This document shows, in pieces, positions 1 to 8,517 of a stretch of 64,000 nucleotides of DNA. Under the pieces are notes generated by a model. That model ran no database searches. It was given only the letters and a program-made list of their open reading frames with translations, and was not told the origin of the DNA. The DNA is taken from positions 186,001-250,000 of the forward strand of contig NZ_PVZN01000003.1 in the NCBI RefSeq assembly GCF_003024385.1, written 5' to 3'. Position 1 is the stretch's first letter; each line of letters opens with the position of its first letter. Made by a program: the position numbers and the translations under genes. Source of the DNA: Pseudomonas sp. BBP2017 (GTDB lineage: Bacteria; Pseudomonadota; Gammaproteobacteria; Pseudomonadales; Pseudomonadaceae).

Positions 1-653
1 CCGGCAGGCGAAATCAGGCGCTGCGCGAACAGTGGGGGCTGGAAAATGATGATATCGCCCTGCTGTATGTCGGGCGCCTGGCACCGGAGAAGAATCTCGG
101 TGTACTGCAGCACTGCCTGCACGCAGCACGTCAACATTATCCACAGCGGCACATCAGATTGATTGTGGTCGGTGACGGCCCGCAACGCAGTGCACTCGAA
201 CAACAGTTACCCGATGCCTTGTTCTGCGGTGCCCTGCGCGGTGAAGTGCTGGCCGAACACTACGCCTCAGGGGATATCTTCCTGTTTCCCAGCCTGACCG
301 AAACCTTTGGCAACGTCGTGCTCGAAGCCCTGGCCTCGGGCTTGGGCGTGGTGGCCTACGATCAGGCCGCCGCCGCCCAGCACATCCGCCACGGCCATAG
401 CGGCGCGCTGGCCATGCCTGGCGATGAGGATGCCTTTATCGATGCCTGCAACTGGCTAGTGGAAGACCCGGAAGCCTTGCGCCGGGTACGCCTGAATGCC
501 CGTCAACACGCCAGCCGCCAAGGCTGGCCGGCGATTATCGAGCAATTCGAAAGCCACCTGCACGAGGCCTGCCGCCAAGGCCTGGGTAGTCTCGCGCCCC
601 AGCCCCCGACAACCCTGACGATCAAACCAGAGTCGTCAACGCCTCGCGGCTGA
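1..653 (+). CDS. GT4 family glycosyltransferase, C-terminal part (5' end outside window)
   Basis: The reading frame is open from base 3 and ends at a TGA at 651-653, giving 216 residues of the C-terminal Rossmann domain of a GT-B glycosyltransferase. Visible family marks are VGRLAPEKN (about residues 23-31 of the visible part), the GDGPQR sugar-nucleotide loop, and the E-x7-E motif in TETFGNVVLEA. Such enzymes transfer a sugar from a nucleotide donor to a lipid or glycan at the inner face of the membrane. The N-terminal acceptor domain lies upstream, so the substrate cannot be judged. Its last 32 bases overlap the 3' end of the convergent flavin reductase gene. Confidence 0.9.
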   Translation, partial: GRRNQALREQWGLENDDIALLYVGRLAPEKNLGVLQHCLHAARQHYPQRHIRLIVVGDGPQRSALEQQLPDALFCGALRGEVLAEHYASGDIFLFPSLTETFGNVVLEALASGLGVVAYDQAAAAQHIRHGHSGALAMPGDEDAFIDACNWLVEDPEALRRVRLNARQHASRQGWPAIIEQFESHLHEACRQGLGSLAPQPPTTLTIKPESSTPRG

Positions 654-1725
654 ACGGCAGGATGTCCTGCTCACGACCATCACGGACTTTGGCAGCCCAA
701 TCAGGATCGACCAACAGCGCGCGGCCCACGGCTACCAGGTCGAACTCATCATTGTTCAGGCGCGTCAGCAGATTTTCCAGGCTGGCCGGCTGCGCCACCT
801 TGTCGGTGGCAACCATGAACTGCAGGAACTCACCGTCCAGGCCGACGCTACCGACGGTGATGGTCGGCTTGCCGGTGAGCTGGCGGGTCCAGCCGGCCAG
901 ATTCAGCTCCGAACCTTCAAACTCCGGTTCCCAGAAGCGCCGGGTGGAACAGTGGAAAATATCCACACCGGCCTCGACCAGCGGCTGCAGAAACGCGCCC
1001 AGCGCCTCGGCGCTTTCCACCAGGCGAGCGCTGTAGTCCTGCTGCTTCCACTGCGAGAAACGGAAAATGATCGGAAAGTCCGGGCCGACGGCGGTGCGCA
1101 CGGCACGGATCAGCTCAATGGCAAAACGCGAACGTCCGGCCAGATCGCCACCGTATTCGTCGCTACGCTGGTTGCTGGCTGCCCAGAAGAACTGGTCGAT
1201 CAGGTAACCGTGAGCACCGTGGATCTCCACCCCATCCATGCCGATGGCCTGAGCATCGCGGGCGGCCTGGGCGAAGGCCTCAATCACTTCACGAATATCG
1301 TCACGGCTCATACCGTGGACTAGCACCTGGCCGTCCTTGACCTTCTCGCTGGGGCCATAGCCCGGCACGCTGGCGTCCGGCTCGGTGCCCAGGCGCCGCA
1401 CGCTGCCCACGTGCCAGAGCTGCGGGACGATGCGAGCGCCTTCGGCATGCACGGCATCGACGACTTTTCTCCAGCCGGCCAAGGCGTCTTCACCGTGCAA
1501 GCGCGGCACGTTCGGATAGCCGTTGGCGGCCTTGTGATCGACTGTGGTGCCTTCGGTGATGATCAGGCCGACACCTGCGGCGGCGCGACGACGGTAGTAC
1601 TCGACGACCTTGGCATGGGGTACACCGCCGGGACAGAAGGTCCGGGTCATCGGCGCCATGACCACACGGCTTGGCAGCTCAAGGGTACCCAGTTGAACAG
1701 GGGTGAACAGTGCGGTAGCGGACAT
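622..1725 (-). CDS. Old Yellow Enzyme family NADH:flavin oxidoreductase / alkene reductase
   Basis: This 367-residue TIM-barrel protein is of usual length for Old Yellow Enzymes. It shows the substrate-binding pair H169/H172 followed by Y174 in [13 protein letters not shown], the N-terminal MAPMTR segment that contacts FMN, and the C-terminal [12 protein letters not shown] phosphate-binding strand. The family reduces activated C=C bonds of enones, nitro compounds or maleimides with NAD(P)H. Members in Pseudomonas include xenobiotic and N-ethylmaleimide reductases, but the physiological substrate is unknown. The ATG is preceded by a GGAG-like ribosome site. The 3' end overlaps the convergent glycosyltransferase gene by 32 bp. 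Confidence 0.93.
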   Translation of the reverse strand: MSATALFTPVQLGTLELPSRVVMAPMTRTFCPGGVPHAKVVEYYRRRAAAGVGLIITEGTTVDHKAANGYPNVPRLHGEDALAGWRKVVDAVHAEGARIVPQLWHVGSVRRLGTEPDASVPGYGPSEKVKDGQVLVHGMSRDDIREVIEAFAQAARDAQAIGMDGVEIHGAHGYLIDQFFWAASNQRSDEYGGDLAGRSRFAIELIRAVRTAVGPDFPIIFRFSQWKQQDYSARLVESAEALGAFLQPLVEAGVDIFHCSTRRFWEPEFEGSELNLAGWTRQLTGKPTITVGSVGLDGEFLQFMVATDKVAQPASLENLLTRLNNDEFDLVAVGRALLVDPDWAAKVRDGREQDILPFSREALTTLV

Positions 1726-1813
1726 GCGGCGCTCCTGGGAAGTAGGGATGCGCCTGAGGATAGGGTGAGCTGTTAGCGTGGCCCAGTACTATTGATTTGA
1801 GTGATTTAACAGC

Positions 1814-1873
1814 ATCGCGGGGCAAGCCCGCTCCCACCAGGGTCACCCTGTGGGAGCGGGCTTGCCCCGCGAT
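1814..1873. repeat. REP palindrome pair
   Basis: Two 23-base arms at 1814-1836 and 1851-1873 are perfect inverted copies (arm begins atcgcggggcaagcccgc) separated by 14 bases. This is the typical Pseudomonas intergenic REP element, and related copies occur at several other places in the window. It lies between the flavin reductase and the glutathione peroxidase stop, where the hairpin could also stabilise or end the transcript. Confidence 0.93.
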
Positions 1874-1880
1874 AGATCCA

Positions 1881-2363
1881 TCAAGCCAGCGCTTTTTCGA
1901 TCGCCGTCACCACGGTCGAATCATCCGGTGCAGTACGCGGCGAGAAGCGCGCCAGCACCCGGCCATCCTTGCCGACCAGAAACTTCTCGAAGTTCCAGGT
2001 GATGTCGCCGGGGAACTCCGCGCCTTCTCCGGCCAGCAAGCGATACAGCTGATGGCGCTCAGCGCCATTGACCTCCAGCTTGCTGCCCAGCGGGAAGGTC
2101 ACGCCGTAATTCACACTACAGAACTTCTGAATTTCTTCTTCAGTACCCGGCTCCTGCCCGGCAAACTGATTGCACGGCAGGCCCAGGACACTGAAACCTT
2201 TGCCTTTGTACTGCTGATACAGATTTTCCAGTGCCGCGTATTGCGGGGTCAGGCCGCACTTGGAGGCGACATTGACCACCAGCACCACCTGGCCCTTGAA
2301 TGGCGCCAGAGGCAACTCCTGGCCATTCAGCGCCTGCAACTTCAGGTCGTGAAATGCACTCAT
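1881..2363 (-). CDS. Glutathione peroxidase family thiol peroxidase
   Basis: The 160-residue protein carries the glutathione peroxidase fold. It has peroxidatic Cys36 (SKCGL) instead of selenocysteine, LGLPCNQF with Cys64, the catalytic Gln70 (GQEPG), and Trp123-Asn124 (ITWNFEKF). Bacterial cysteine members usually take electrons from thioredoxin rather than glutathione and remove H2O2 and lipid or organic peroxides in the cytoplasm. The start at 2363 is chosen because GAGGGGAG lies just upstream; a longer in-frame ATG at 2408 has no such site and lengthens the protein beyond the family. A terminator hairpin separates it from slyD upstream. Confidence 0.95.
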   Translation of the reverse strand: MSAFHDLKLQALNGQELPLAPFKGQVVLVVNVASKCGLTPQYAALENLYQQYKGKGFSVLGLPCNQFAGQEPGTEEEIQKFCSVNYGVTFPLGSKLEVNGAERHQLYRLLAGEGAEFPGDITWNFEKFLVGKDGRVLARFSPRTAPDDSTVVTAIEKALA

Positions 2364-2425
2364 GACGTACTCCCCTCTCCAGATCCCGGTTGCCGCTGCG
2401 GGCTGCAATCAGTAGCACCAGCCCA

Positions 2426-2490
2426 TTAAAAAGGCGCCCTGCCAAGCCGTCTTCCCCTACTGGAGTGCGACGGTCTTGCCCGGGCGCCTT
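2426..2490 (-). terminator. Long hairpin terminator after slyD
   Basis: Arms at 2431-2451 and 2469-2490 are nearly complementary (outer nine pairs aaggcgccc/gggcgcctt, inner ccgtc/gacgg). On the minus strand the stem is followed by TTTTTAAT. It sits 29 bases after the slyD stop and should end that transcript before the peroxidase gene. Confidence 0.8.
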
Positions 2491-2518
2491 CGCGACTCTC
2501 TGAGCTTAGCGCAGAAAA

Positions 2519-3004
2519 TCAGTGGTGATGGCCACCTTCGCCATGGACGTGGCCATGGGCTACTTCTTCTTCGCTGGCGTCACGGATGTTGACGACCTTG
2601 ACCTTGAAGTTCAGGCGCTGGCCGGCCAGCGGGTGGTTGCCGTCAACGGTCACATCGTCGCCGTCCAGATCACGGATGGTCACGATCTGCATCTGGCCAT
2701 CCGGCGCGGAAGCGTGGAACTGCATGCCCACTTCCAGCTGATCGACGCCTTCGAACATGCTGCGGTTCAGGGTGCTGACCAGTTCGGCCAGGTATTCGCC
2801 GTAGGCGTCTTCTGGTTCGATGGCAACTTCCAGCTCGTCGCCAGCAGTTTTGCCTTCCAGGGCTTTTTCCAGGCCTGGAATGATGTTGCCTGCGCCATGC
2901 AGGTAGACCAGCGGAGCGCCGCCGGCGGAGCTGTCGATGACCTCACCAGCGTCGTTGGTCAGGGTATAGTCGATGGAGACAGCCTTGTTGGCGGCGATCA
3001 GCAT
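2519..3004 (-). CDS. slyD: FKBP-type peptidyl-prolyl cis-trans isomerase SlyD
   Basis: The 161-residue protein has the SlyD layout: FKBP strand with VSIDYTLTNDAGEVID, the LVYLHGAGNIIPGLE active-site segment, the insert-in-flap chaperone domain (about 65-125), then the C-terminal half of the FKBP fold and a His-rich tail (HGHVHGEGGHHH) able to bind nickel or other metals. It catalyses prolyl isomerisation, acts as a folding helper in the cytoplasm, and in other bacteria feeds hydrogenase nickel insertion. The start at 3004 gives the normal N-terminus; an ATG at 3085 would add 27 unrelated residues. It is divergent from pta. Confidence 0.96.
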   Translation of the reverse strand: MLIAANKAVSIDYTLTNDAGEVIDSSAGGAPLVYLHGAGNIIPGLEKALEGKTAGDELEVAIEPEDAYGEYLAELVSTLNRSMFEGVDQLEVGMQFHASAPDGQMQIVTIRDLDGDDVTVDGNHPLAGQRLNFKVKVVNIRDASEEEVAHGHVHGEGGHHH

Positions 3005-3207
3005 GGGGCGAGACCTTTTGCATAAGAATGTAGAGCCCACAAGTGTAACCAACGCATCGCCTGAAAGCGAACGCAACCCGGACAAACGGGGCAGTTTGCC
3101 AGCCTGCCCGATACCAGGCTTTTACCTGTGGCTGATGCGCTCAGGGGGCCGATAGCGATACCCTTGGCAATTGGTTCTTTTTGCACAGCTCATTTCGAGA
3201 AGCTCGC

Positions 3208-5304
3208 ATGCAGACATTTTTCATCGCGCCAACCGACTTTGGTGTCGGCCTGACCTCCATCAGCCTCGGCCTGGTTCGCACCCTTGAGCGCGCCGGGCTG
3301 AAAGTCGGCTTCTTCAAACCAATTGCCCAACCGCACCCTGGCGACACCGGCCCCGAGCGCTCCACTGAACTGGTCGCGCGCACCCATGGCCTCAAGCCTC
3401 CCAAGCCGTTGAGCCTGGCCCACGTCGAGCGCATGCTCGGCGATGGTCAGCTCGATGAGCTGCTTGAAGAGATCATCACCCTGTACCAGCAAGCGTGCAT
3501 CGGCAAGGACGTGGTCGTCGTCGAAGGCATGGTCCCGACCCGTCACGCCAGCTATGCCGCCCGGGTCAACCTGCACCTGGCCAAGAGCCTGGATGCCGAG
3601 GTGATCCTGGTTTCGGCACCGGAAAACGAAGTGCTCACTGAGCTCTCCGGCCGGGTCGAGTTGCAGGCCCAGCTGTTTGGCGGGCCGAAAGACCCGAAAG
3701 TGCTCGGCGTGATCCTCAACAAGGTACGCACCGACGAGAGCATGAGCGTATTCGCCGAACGCCTGAAAGAACATTCGCCACTGCTGCGCGGCGGTGACTT
3801 CCGCCTGCTGGGCTGCATTCCCTATCAGGCCGACCTCAACGCCCCGCGCACTCGCGACGTGGCCGAGCTGCTCGGCGCCCAGGTGCTCAACGCCGGTGAT
3901 TACGAACAGCGGCGGATGAACAAGATCATCCTCTGTGCCCGTACCGTGGCCAATACCGTGCCACTGCTCAAGCCCGGCACCCTGGTAGTGACACCGGGCG
4001 ACCGCGACGACATCATCCTCGCCGTCAGTCTGGCGGCGATCAATGGCGTGCCCCTGGCCGGACTGTTGCTGACCAGCGACAGCAAGCCTGACCCGCGCAT
4101 TCTCGAACTGTGCCAAGGTGCATTGCTGGCCGGCTTGCCGATCCTCTCGGTGAGTACCGGCTCTTATGACACCGCCAACCAGTTGAACCAGCTGAACAAG
4201 GAAATTCCGGTGGATGACCGCGAGCGCGCGGAAATCATCACCGACTTCGTCGCCAGTTACCTGGATGCCGACTGGCTGCACCAGCGCTGCGGTACGCCGC
4301 GCGAGCTACGCCTGTCGCCAGCAGTGTTCCGCTATCAGTTGATCCAGCGCGCCCAGCAAGCCAACAAGCGCATCGTTCTGCCCGAAGGCGCCGAGCCGAT
4401 GACCGTGCAGGCCGCCGCCATCTGCCAGGCGCGTGGTATCGCCCGTTGTGTGTTGCTGGCCAAGCCTGACGACGTTCAGGCAGTAGCCCGCGCCCAGGGC
4501 ATCACCTTGCCCGAAGGCCTGGAGATTCTTGATCCCGACCTGATCCGTGAGCGCTATGTCGAGCCGATGGTCAGCCTGCGCAAGAGCAAAAGTCTCAACG
4601 CGCCCATGGCCGAGCAGCAACTGGAAGACCCGGTGGTGATCGGCACCATGATGCTGGCCCTGGACGAGGTCGATGGCCTGGTCTCCGGGCTGGTCCACTC
4701 CACCGCCAATACCATCCGTCCGGCCTTGCAACTGATCAAGACCGCACCGGGCTGCAGCCTGGTGTCGTCGGTGTTCTTCATGCTGTTCCCCGAACAGGTG
4801 CTGGTGTACGGCGACTGTGTGATGAACCCGCACCCTAGCGCCAGCGAGCTGGCGGAAATCGCCCTGCAAAGTGCCGACTCCGCCGAAGCCTTCGGCATTG
4901 CCCCGCGGGTAGCGATGATCAGTTACTCCAGCGGCGATTCGGCCAGTGGCGAAGAGGTGGAGAAAGTCCGCGAAGCCACCCTGCTGGCTCAAGAAAGCCA
5001 ACGCAGCCTGCAGATCGATGGCCCGTTGCAGTACGACACCGCCGCCAACCTGGAGATTGCCCGGCAACTGGCACCCAACAGCCAGGTTGCAGGGCGCGCG
5101 ACCGTTTACGTATTCCCCGACCTGAACACCGGCAACACCACCCACAAGGCGGTGCAGCGCAGCGCCGACTGCGTAAGCCTTGGGCCGATGCTGCAGGGCC
5201 TGCGCAAACCGGTCAACGACCTGCCCCGTGGTGCCCAGGTCGACGACATCGTCTACACCATTGCCCTGACCGCGATTCAGGCCAACCGCTCACTGGACAG
5301 CTGA
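3208..5304 (+). CDS. pta: Phosphate acetyltransferase
   Basis: The 698-residue long-form Pta converts acetyl-CoA and phosphate to acetyl-phosphate and CoA. Domains in order are an N-terminal P-loop-like dethiobiotin-synthase-type domain (about 1-225), a DRTGG domain (about 226-340) and the catalytic PTA_PTB domain (about 375-690). Recognisable segments include VLPEGAEP, GLVSGLVHSTANTIRPALQ and FPDLNTGNT. The start at 3208 follows GAGAAG and matches the usual MQTFFIAPTD N-terminus. The usual partner ackA is not adjacent; upstream is divergent slyD and two bases downstream begins an acyltransferase. Confidence 0.97.
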   Translation: MQTFFIAPTDFGVGLTSISLGLVRTLERAGLKVGFFKPIAQPHPGDTGPERSTELVARTHGLKPPKPLSLAHVERMLGDGQLDELLEEIITLYQQACIGKDVVVVEGMVPTRHASYAARVNLHLAKSLDAEVILVSAPENEVLTELSGRVELQAQLFGGPKDPKVLGVILNKVRTDESMSVFAERLKEHSPLLRGGDFRLLGCIPYQADLNAPRTRDVAELLGAQVLNAGDYEQRRMNKIILCARTVANTVPLLKPGTLVVTPGDRDDIILAVSLAAINGVPLAGLLLTSDSKPDPRILELCQGALLAGLPILSVSTGSYDTANQLNQLNKEIPVDDRERAEIITDFVASYLDADWLHQRCGTPRELRLSPAVFRYQLIQRAQQANKRIVLPEGAEPMTVQAAAICQARGIARCVLLAKPDDVQAVARAQGITLPEGLEILDPDLIRERYVEPMVSLRKSKSLNAPMAEQQLEDPVVIGTMMLALDEVDGLVSGLVHSTANTIRPALQLIKTAPGCSLVSSVFFMLFPEQVLVYGDCVMNPHPSASELAEIALQSADSAEAFGIAPRVAMISYSSGDSASGEEVEKVREATLLAQESQRSLQIDGPLQYDTAANLEIARQLAPNSQVAGRATVYVFPDLNTGNTTHKAVQRSADCVSLGPMLQGLRKPVNDLPRGAQVDDIVYTIALTAIQANRSLDS

Positions 5305-5306
5305 AC

Positions 5307-6209
5307 ATGCTCGGATTTCTACCCGCGCCACTGCGCGGGGTCATTGCCTCGTTGCTGTTGGGGCTCAACACCATTGTCTGCTGCACCCCGTTATTCATCG
5401 TCAGCCTGTTCAAGCTGTGTCTGCCGTTCGCGGCGGCGCAGCGGGTCACCGATGAATTGATGCGTCATATCCACGAAGCCTGGATCAGTAACAACAACAC
5501 CTGGATCAACCTGCTGGGCAAGGCGCGCTGGCAGGTTGAAGGCCTGGCCGGGCTGGATTACCAGCACAGCTACCTGATCACCAGCAATCACCAGAGCTGG
5601 GTCGATATTCTGGTGTTGCAGTACGTGCTCAACCGCCGCATCCGCCCGCTGAAGTTCTTCCTCAAGCAGGTACTGATCTGGGTACCGGTGATCGGCCTGG
5701 CCTGGTGGGCGTTGGGCTTTCCGTTCATGAAACGCTACTCCAAGACGTACCTGGCCAAGCACCCGGAAAAAGCCGGCAAAGACCTGGAAACCACCCGCCG
5801 CACCTGTGCAAAGTTTCGCGGCAAACCCACGGCCATCTTCAACTTTGCCGAAGGCACGCGTTTCACCCCAGGCAAGCATCGCCAGCAGCAATCGCCCTAC
5901 AAGTACCTGCTTAAACCCAAAGCAGGGGGCATTGCCTTTGTTCTGGATGCCATGGGCGAGCAGTTGCAGTCGATCGTCAATGTCACCCTTCACTACCCAG
6001 CGGGTGCGCCAGGGTTCTGGGATTTGCTGTGCGGCCGGGTCAAGCACATCGTTGTGCACCTGGAGGAACTGGCGATCCCGGAAGAGTTCCTGGGCAAGAA
6101 CTACGACCAGGACGAAGCCTATCGCCTGGCCTTCCAGCAGTGGATCAACCAGCGGTGGCAGGACAAGGATGCCCTGCTTGAACACCTGCGACAAAACAAC
6201 TGCACCTGA
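5307..6209 (+). CDS. YihG-like lysophospholipid/1-acylglycerol-phosphate acyltransferase family protein
   Basis: The 300-residue protein begins two bases after pta, so the two are probably co-transcribed. It has an N-terminal hydrophobic helix (about 10-40), the acyltransferase box NHQSWVD (NHx4D) near residue 95, a second block FNFAEGTRF near 175 that contacts the glycerol phosphate, and a lysine-rich middle. The family acylates lysophosphatidic acid or related lipids at the inner membrane. The arrangement resembles E. coli YihG rather than short PlsC. The exact acceptor is not shown by the sequence. Confidence 0.88.
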   Translation: MLGFLPAPLRGVIASLLLGLNTIVCCTPLFIVSLFKLCLPFAAAQRVTDELMRHIHEAWISNNNTWINLLGKARWQVEGLAGLDYQHSYLITSNHQSWVDILVLQYVLNRRIRPLKFFLKQVLIWVPVIGLAWWALGFPFMKRYSKTYLAKHPEKAGKDLETTRRTCAKFRGKPTAIFNFAEGTRFTPGKHRQQQSPYKYLLKPKAGGIAFVLDAMGEQLQSIVNVTLHYPAGAPGFWDLLCGRVKHIVVHLEELAIPEEFLGKNYDQDEAYRLAFQQWINQRWQDKDALLEHLRQNNCT

Positions 6210-6266
6210 TTCACCAGGAGCATCTATGCTCTTTGCTTGATCAGCCATCACACGGAATGTAAGCCT

Positions 6267-6845
6267 ATGAAACCGTTGCGCACCCTGACCCACGCCATCG
6301 CTCTTGCTTCACTCATGACTGCAGCCAGTTTCTCGGTGCAGGCAGAGGACATTCTGATCGACGCTATCGCCAGTGAAAGTATCGTCGATACCAAGGTTCT
6401 GGCCGTCGATGTCGACAAGCGCCTGGTAACGGTCGCGGGCCCCAATGACACTCAGGTGCCGATCCAGTTGAGCGAGAACGCCAAGGACCTGCACAACCTC
6501 AAGGTTGGCGACCGGGTCAATATAAAGGTCAACCGCTCGGTGGCGACGGTGCTGGATACCAAGGTCGGCGGTGAACCTGGTGTCAGCAAGGAAGCCGGGG
6601 TGATCCGTGCCACCAAAGACAACCCTAACCCGGGTGGCGAAGCTTTCCGTCAGGTCAAGGTCACGTCGAAGATCACCAAGATCGACCTGAACGCACACGA
6701 AGTCACCCTGCTGCCGCCTGAAGGCCCGCAAAAGGTGGTGAAGGTTGAAGATCCGGACCTGCAGGCGCGGATGAAGAACCTCAAGATCGGCCAGACCGTC
6801 GACATGGTGTTTACCGATGTGTTGACGATCAAAACCCAGCACTGA
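6267..6845 (+). CDS. Secreted/periplasmic protein of unknown function
   Basis: The 192-residue protein starts with a clear signal peptide (MKPLRTLTHAIALASLM...SVQA, cleavage near residue 26). The rest is two short beta-rich OB-like repeats, each built as a value-threshold pattern (TKVLAVDVDKRLVTV and SKITKIDLNAHEVTL) followed by a KVGDRVNIK or KIGQTVDMV segment. The internal duplication suggests a small beta-barrel repeat protein in the periplasm. I do not recognise a catalytic motif and assign no function. The start is set at 6267 because the signal peptide begins there. Confidence 0.75.
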   Translation: MKPLRTLTHAIALASLMTAASFSVQAEDILIDAIASESIVDTKVLAVDVDKRLVTVAGPNDTQVPIQLSENAKDLHNLKVGDRVNIKVNRSVATVLDTKVGGEPGVSKEAGVIRATKDNPNPGGEAFRQVKVTSKITKIDLNAHEVTLLPPEGPQKVVKVEDPDLQARMKNLKIGQTVDMVFTDVLTIKTQH

Positions 6846-6850
6846 AGCTG

Positions 6851-6875
6851 ATCGCGGGGCAAGCCCGCGCCTACC
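6851..6875. repeat. Single REP half-element
   Basis: One arm of the window's REP family (atcgcggggcaagcccgc) occurs here without an inverted partner, between the secreted protein and the terminator of the convergent OmpA-like gene. Confidence 0.6.
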
Positions 6876-6883
6876 GGACAAAA

Positions 6884-6912
6884 CCCACAAAAAAGGGGAG
6901 CCAGGCTCCCCT
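6884..6912 (-). terminator. Rho-independent terminator of the OmpA-like lipoprotein gene
   Basis: The stem ggggagcc (6895-6902) pairs with ggctcccc (6904-6911). Read on the minus strand it is followed by a run of six or more T. It lies 20 bases after the stop of the lipoprotein gene. Confidence 0.8.
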
Positions 6913-6931
6913 CCTTCACCTCTGTTGCAAC

Positions 6932-7627
6932 TTACTGGTACTGCTGGCCAGGAATCGGCTTGAGGTTGACCTCTACCCGACGGTTCTGCGCGCGGCCATT
7001 GGTGTCGGCGTTGCTGGCAATCGGTTGGTCCGGACCCAGACCACGGGCGGTCACACGGCTGGCATCGACGCCTTGGGAGGTCAGGTAAGAGACCACCGAT
7101 TGCGCACGACGCTGCGACAGGTCCATGTTGTGCTGGCGGCTGCCGGTGCTGTCGGTGTAGCCGACCACTTCGATGGTGTTCTGGTTGTACTGCTTGAACG
7201 AGTTGGCCAGGTTGTTCAGCGGCGAGTAAAAGCTTGGAGCGATGTTCGCCGAATCGGTAGCGAAGGTGATGTTGCCCGGCATGATCAGCTTGATCTGGTC
7301 ACCCTCACGCTGCACTTCAACACCGGTGTTGGCCATGCTCGCACGTAGGGCAGCTTCCTGTTTGTCGGCGTAATAGCCGTAACCGGCAGCAGCAGCGCCC
7401 ACAGCGGCAGCGCCGATCAGCGCGCCCTTGCCACGGTTATCGTGATCGATGGCAGCACCGGCAATCGCACCGGCCAGCGCACCCAGACCGCCATACTTGG
7501 CGGTTTTGCTCATCCCGGTGGAGCCTTGCTGCGCCTGACCCTGGCTGTCGTACGGACTCTGGTTGGCGCAACCGGTCATCAGGGCGGCAACGCTAGCGAC
7601 GATAATCAAACGACGCATGGTGAACAT
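6932..7627 (-). CDS. OmpA-family lipoprotein with glycine zipper
   Basis: The 231-residue protein has a lipoprotein signal with lipobox LMTGC and lipid-anchor Cys20. It is followed by a glycine-zipper segment rich in GxxxG/AxxxA (about 44-80) and a C-terminal OmpA peptidoglycan-binding domain (about 115-225: VVGYTDSTGS, LSQRRAQSV, NRRVEV). It probably anchors the outer membrane to peptidoglycan, like YiaD/Pal-type proteins. The start at 7627 has AGGAG seven bases upstream; an ATG at 7618 is a weaker alternative. Confidence 0.92.
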   Translation of the reverse strand: MFTMRRLIIVASVAALMTGCANQSPYDSQGQAQQGSTGMSKTAKYGGLGALAGAIAGAAIDHDNRGKGALIGAAAVGAAAAGYGYYADKQEAALRASMANTGVEVQREGDQIKLIMPGNITFATDSANIAPSFYSPLNNLANSFKQYNQNTIEVVGYTDSTGSRQHNMDLSQRRAQSVVSYLTSQGVDASRVTARGLGPDQPIASNADTNGRAQNRRVEVNLKPIPGQQYQ

Positions 7628-7723
7628 GGACAAGCTCCTACTGTAATTCGAAAGTGCCGCAGACCGCTGTAGGGTTCTGTGCCAGCCTTGGATTGCAAAA
7701 GAGCAAAAAAATTCCCTGAACAA

Positions 7724-8368
7724 TCAGGCACGCACAAAAGGATTCTGGCGCATCTCGTCACCCAGACGAGTATCCGGGCCATGGCCAGTGACCACCGTAG
7801 CGTCCTCATCCAGGCTGTACAGGCGCTGTTTGATCGAGCGCACGATCGTCGCTTGATCGCCACCCCACAAATCAGTGCGACCAATGCCACGACGGAACAG
7901 GGTGTCGCCGGCAATCAGCAGCTTGGCCTCGGCAAACCAGAAACTCATCGAGCCCGGGGTGTGACCCGGCGTATGCAGCGCCACCCCACAACCACAGGCC
8001 AGCTCCTCGTCATCGGCCAACCAGCGGTCTGGCGACGGCACTGGCGTGTAAGGCACGCCGAACATCTGGCATTGCATTTCCAGGTTGTCCCAGAGGAACT
8101 GATCGTCCTTGTGCAAGTGCAAAGTGGCGCCGGTCTTTTCCTTCAGTAGCCCGGAGGCAAGGAAATGATCCAGGTGCGCGTGGGTGTGGATGATGCTCAC
8201 CACCCTCAGGCCATGGGCGTCCAGGCGGGCGAGGATCTGCTCATGGTTGCCTCCCGGATCGACGACGATGGCCTTTTTACTGATCGGGTCGCCGATGATG
8301 GTGCAATTGCACTGCAATGGGCCGACCGGAAACGTTTCGCGGATGAGTGCGGATTTTTCGGGGTTCAT
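7724..8368 (-). CDS. Metallo-beta-lactamase fold hydrolase, glyoxalase-II-like (YcbL type)
   Basis: The 214-residue single-domain protein shows the zinc-binding signature HTHAHLDH, HTPGHTPGS, the bridging aspartate in GDTLF, and TGHGPDT near the C-terminus. This is the short YcbL/GloB-like class, which hydrolyses thioesters such as S-lactoylglutathione or related substrates in the cytoplasm. The start at 8368 is preceded by AGGA at good spacing; the longer upstream frame reads through the intergenic region and has no family match. Confidence 0.93.
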   Translation of the reverse strand: MNPEKSALIRETFPVGPLQCNCTIIGDPISKKAIVVDPGGNHEQILARLDAHGLRVVSIIHTHAHLDHFLASGLLKEKTGATLHLHKDDQFLWDNLEMQCQMFGVPYTPVPSPDRWLADDEELACGCGVALHTPGHTPGSMSFWFAEAKLLIAGDTLFRRGIGRTDLWGGDQATIVRSIKQRLYSLDEDATVVTGHGPDTRLGDEMRQNPFVRA

Positions 8369-8517
8369 GGGTGTTCCTGTAAAGTTAATGGCACTCAAAC
8401 ATTGCGAGTCATACACACCAGGGATGCGTGAAGGTGCCCTGAATATCCCCCTCAGCGAACGTCGTCTCATCAGCGCGTGTTGCCCCGTCCCCACCGAACA
8501 GGGGGGATAGCGTGCAA

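Noticed and set aside
3190..4281. A 363-codon minus-strand frame opposite pta
   Set aside because: Antisense to a strongly conserved enzyme, with His/Gln-rich composition typical of a shadow frame.
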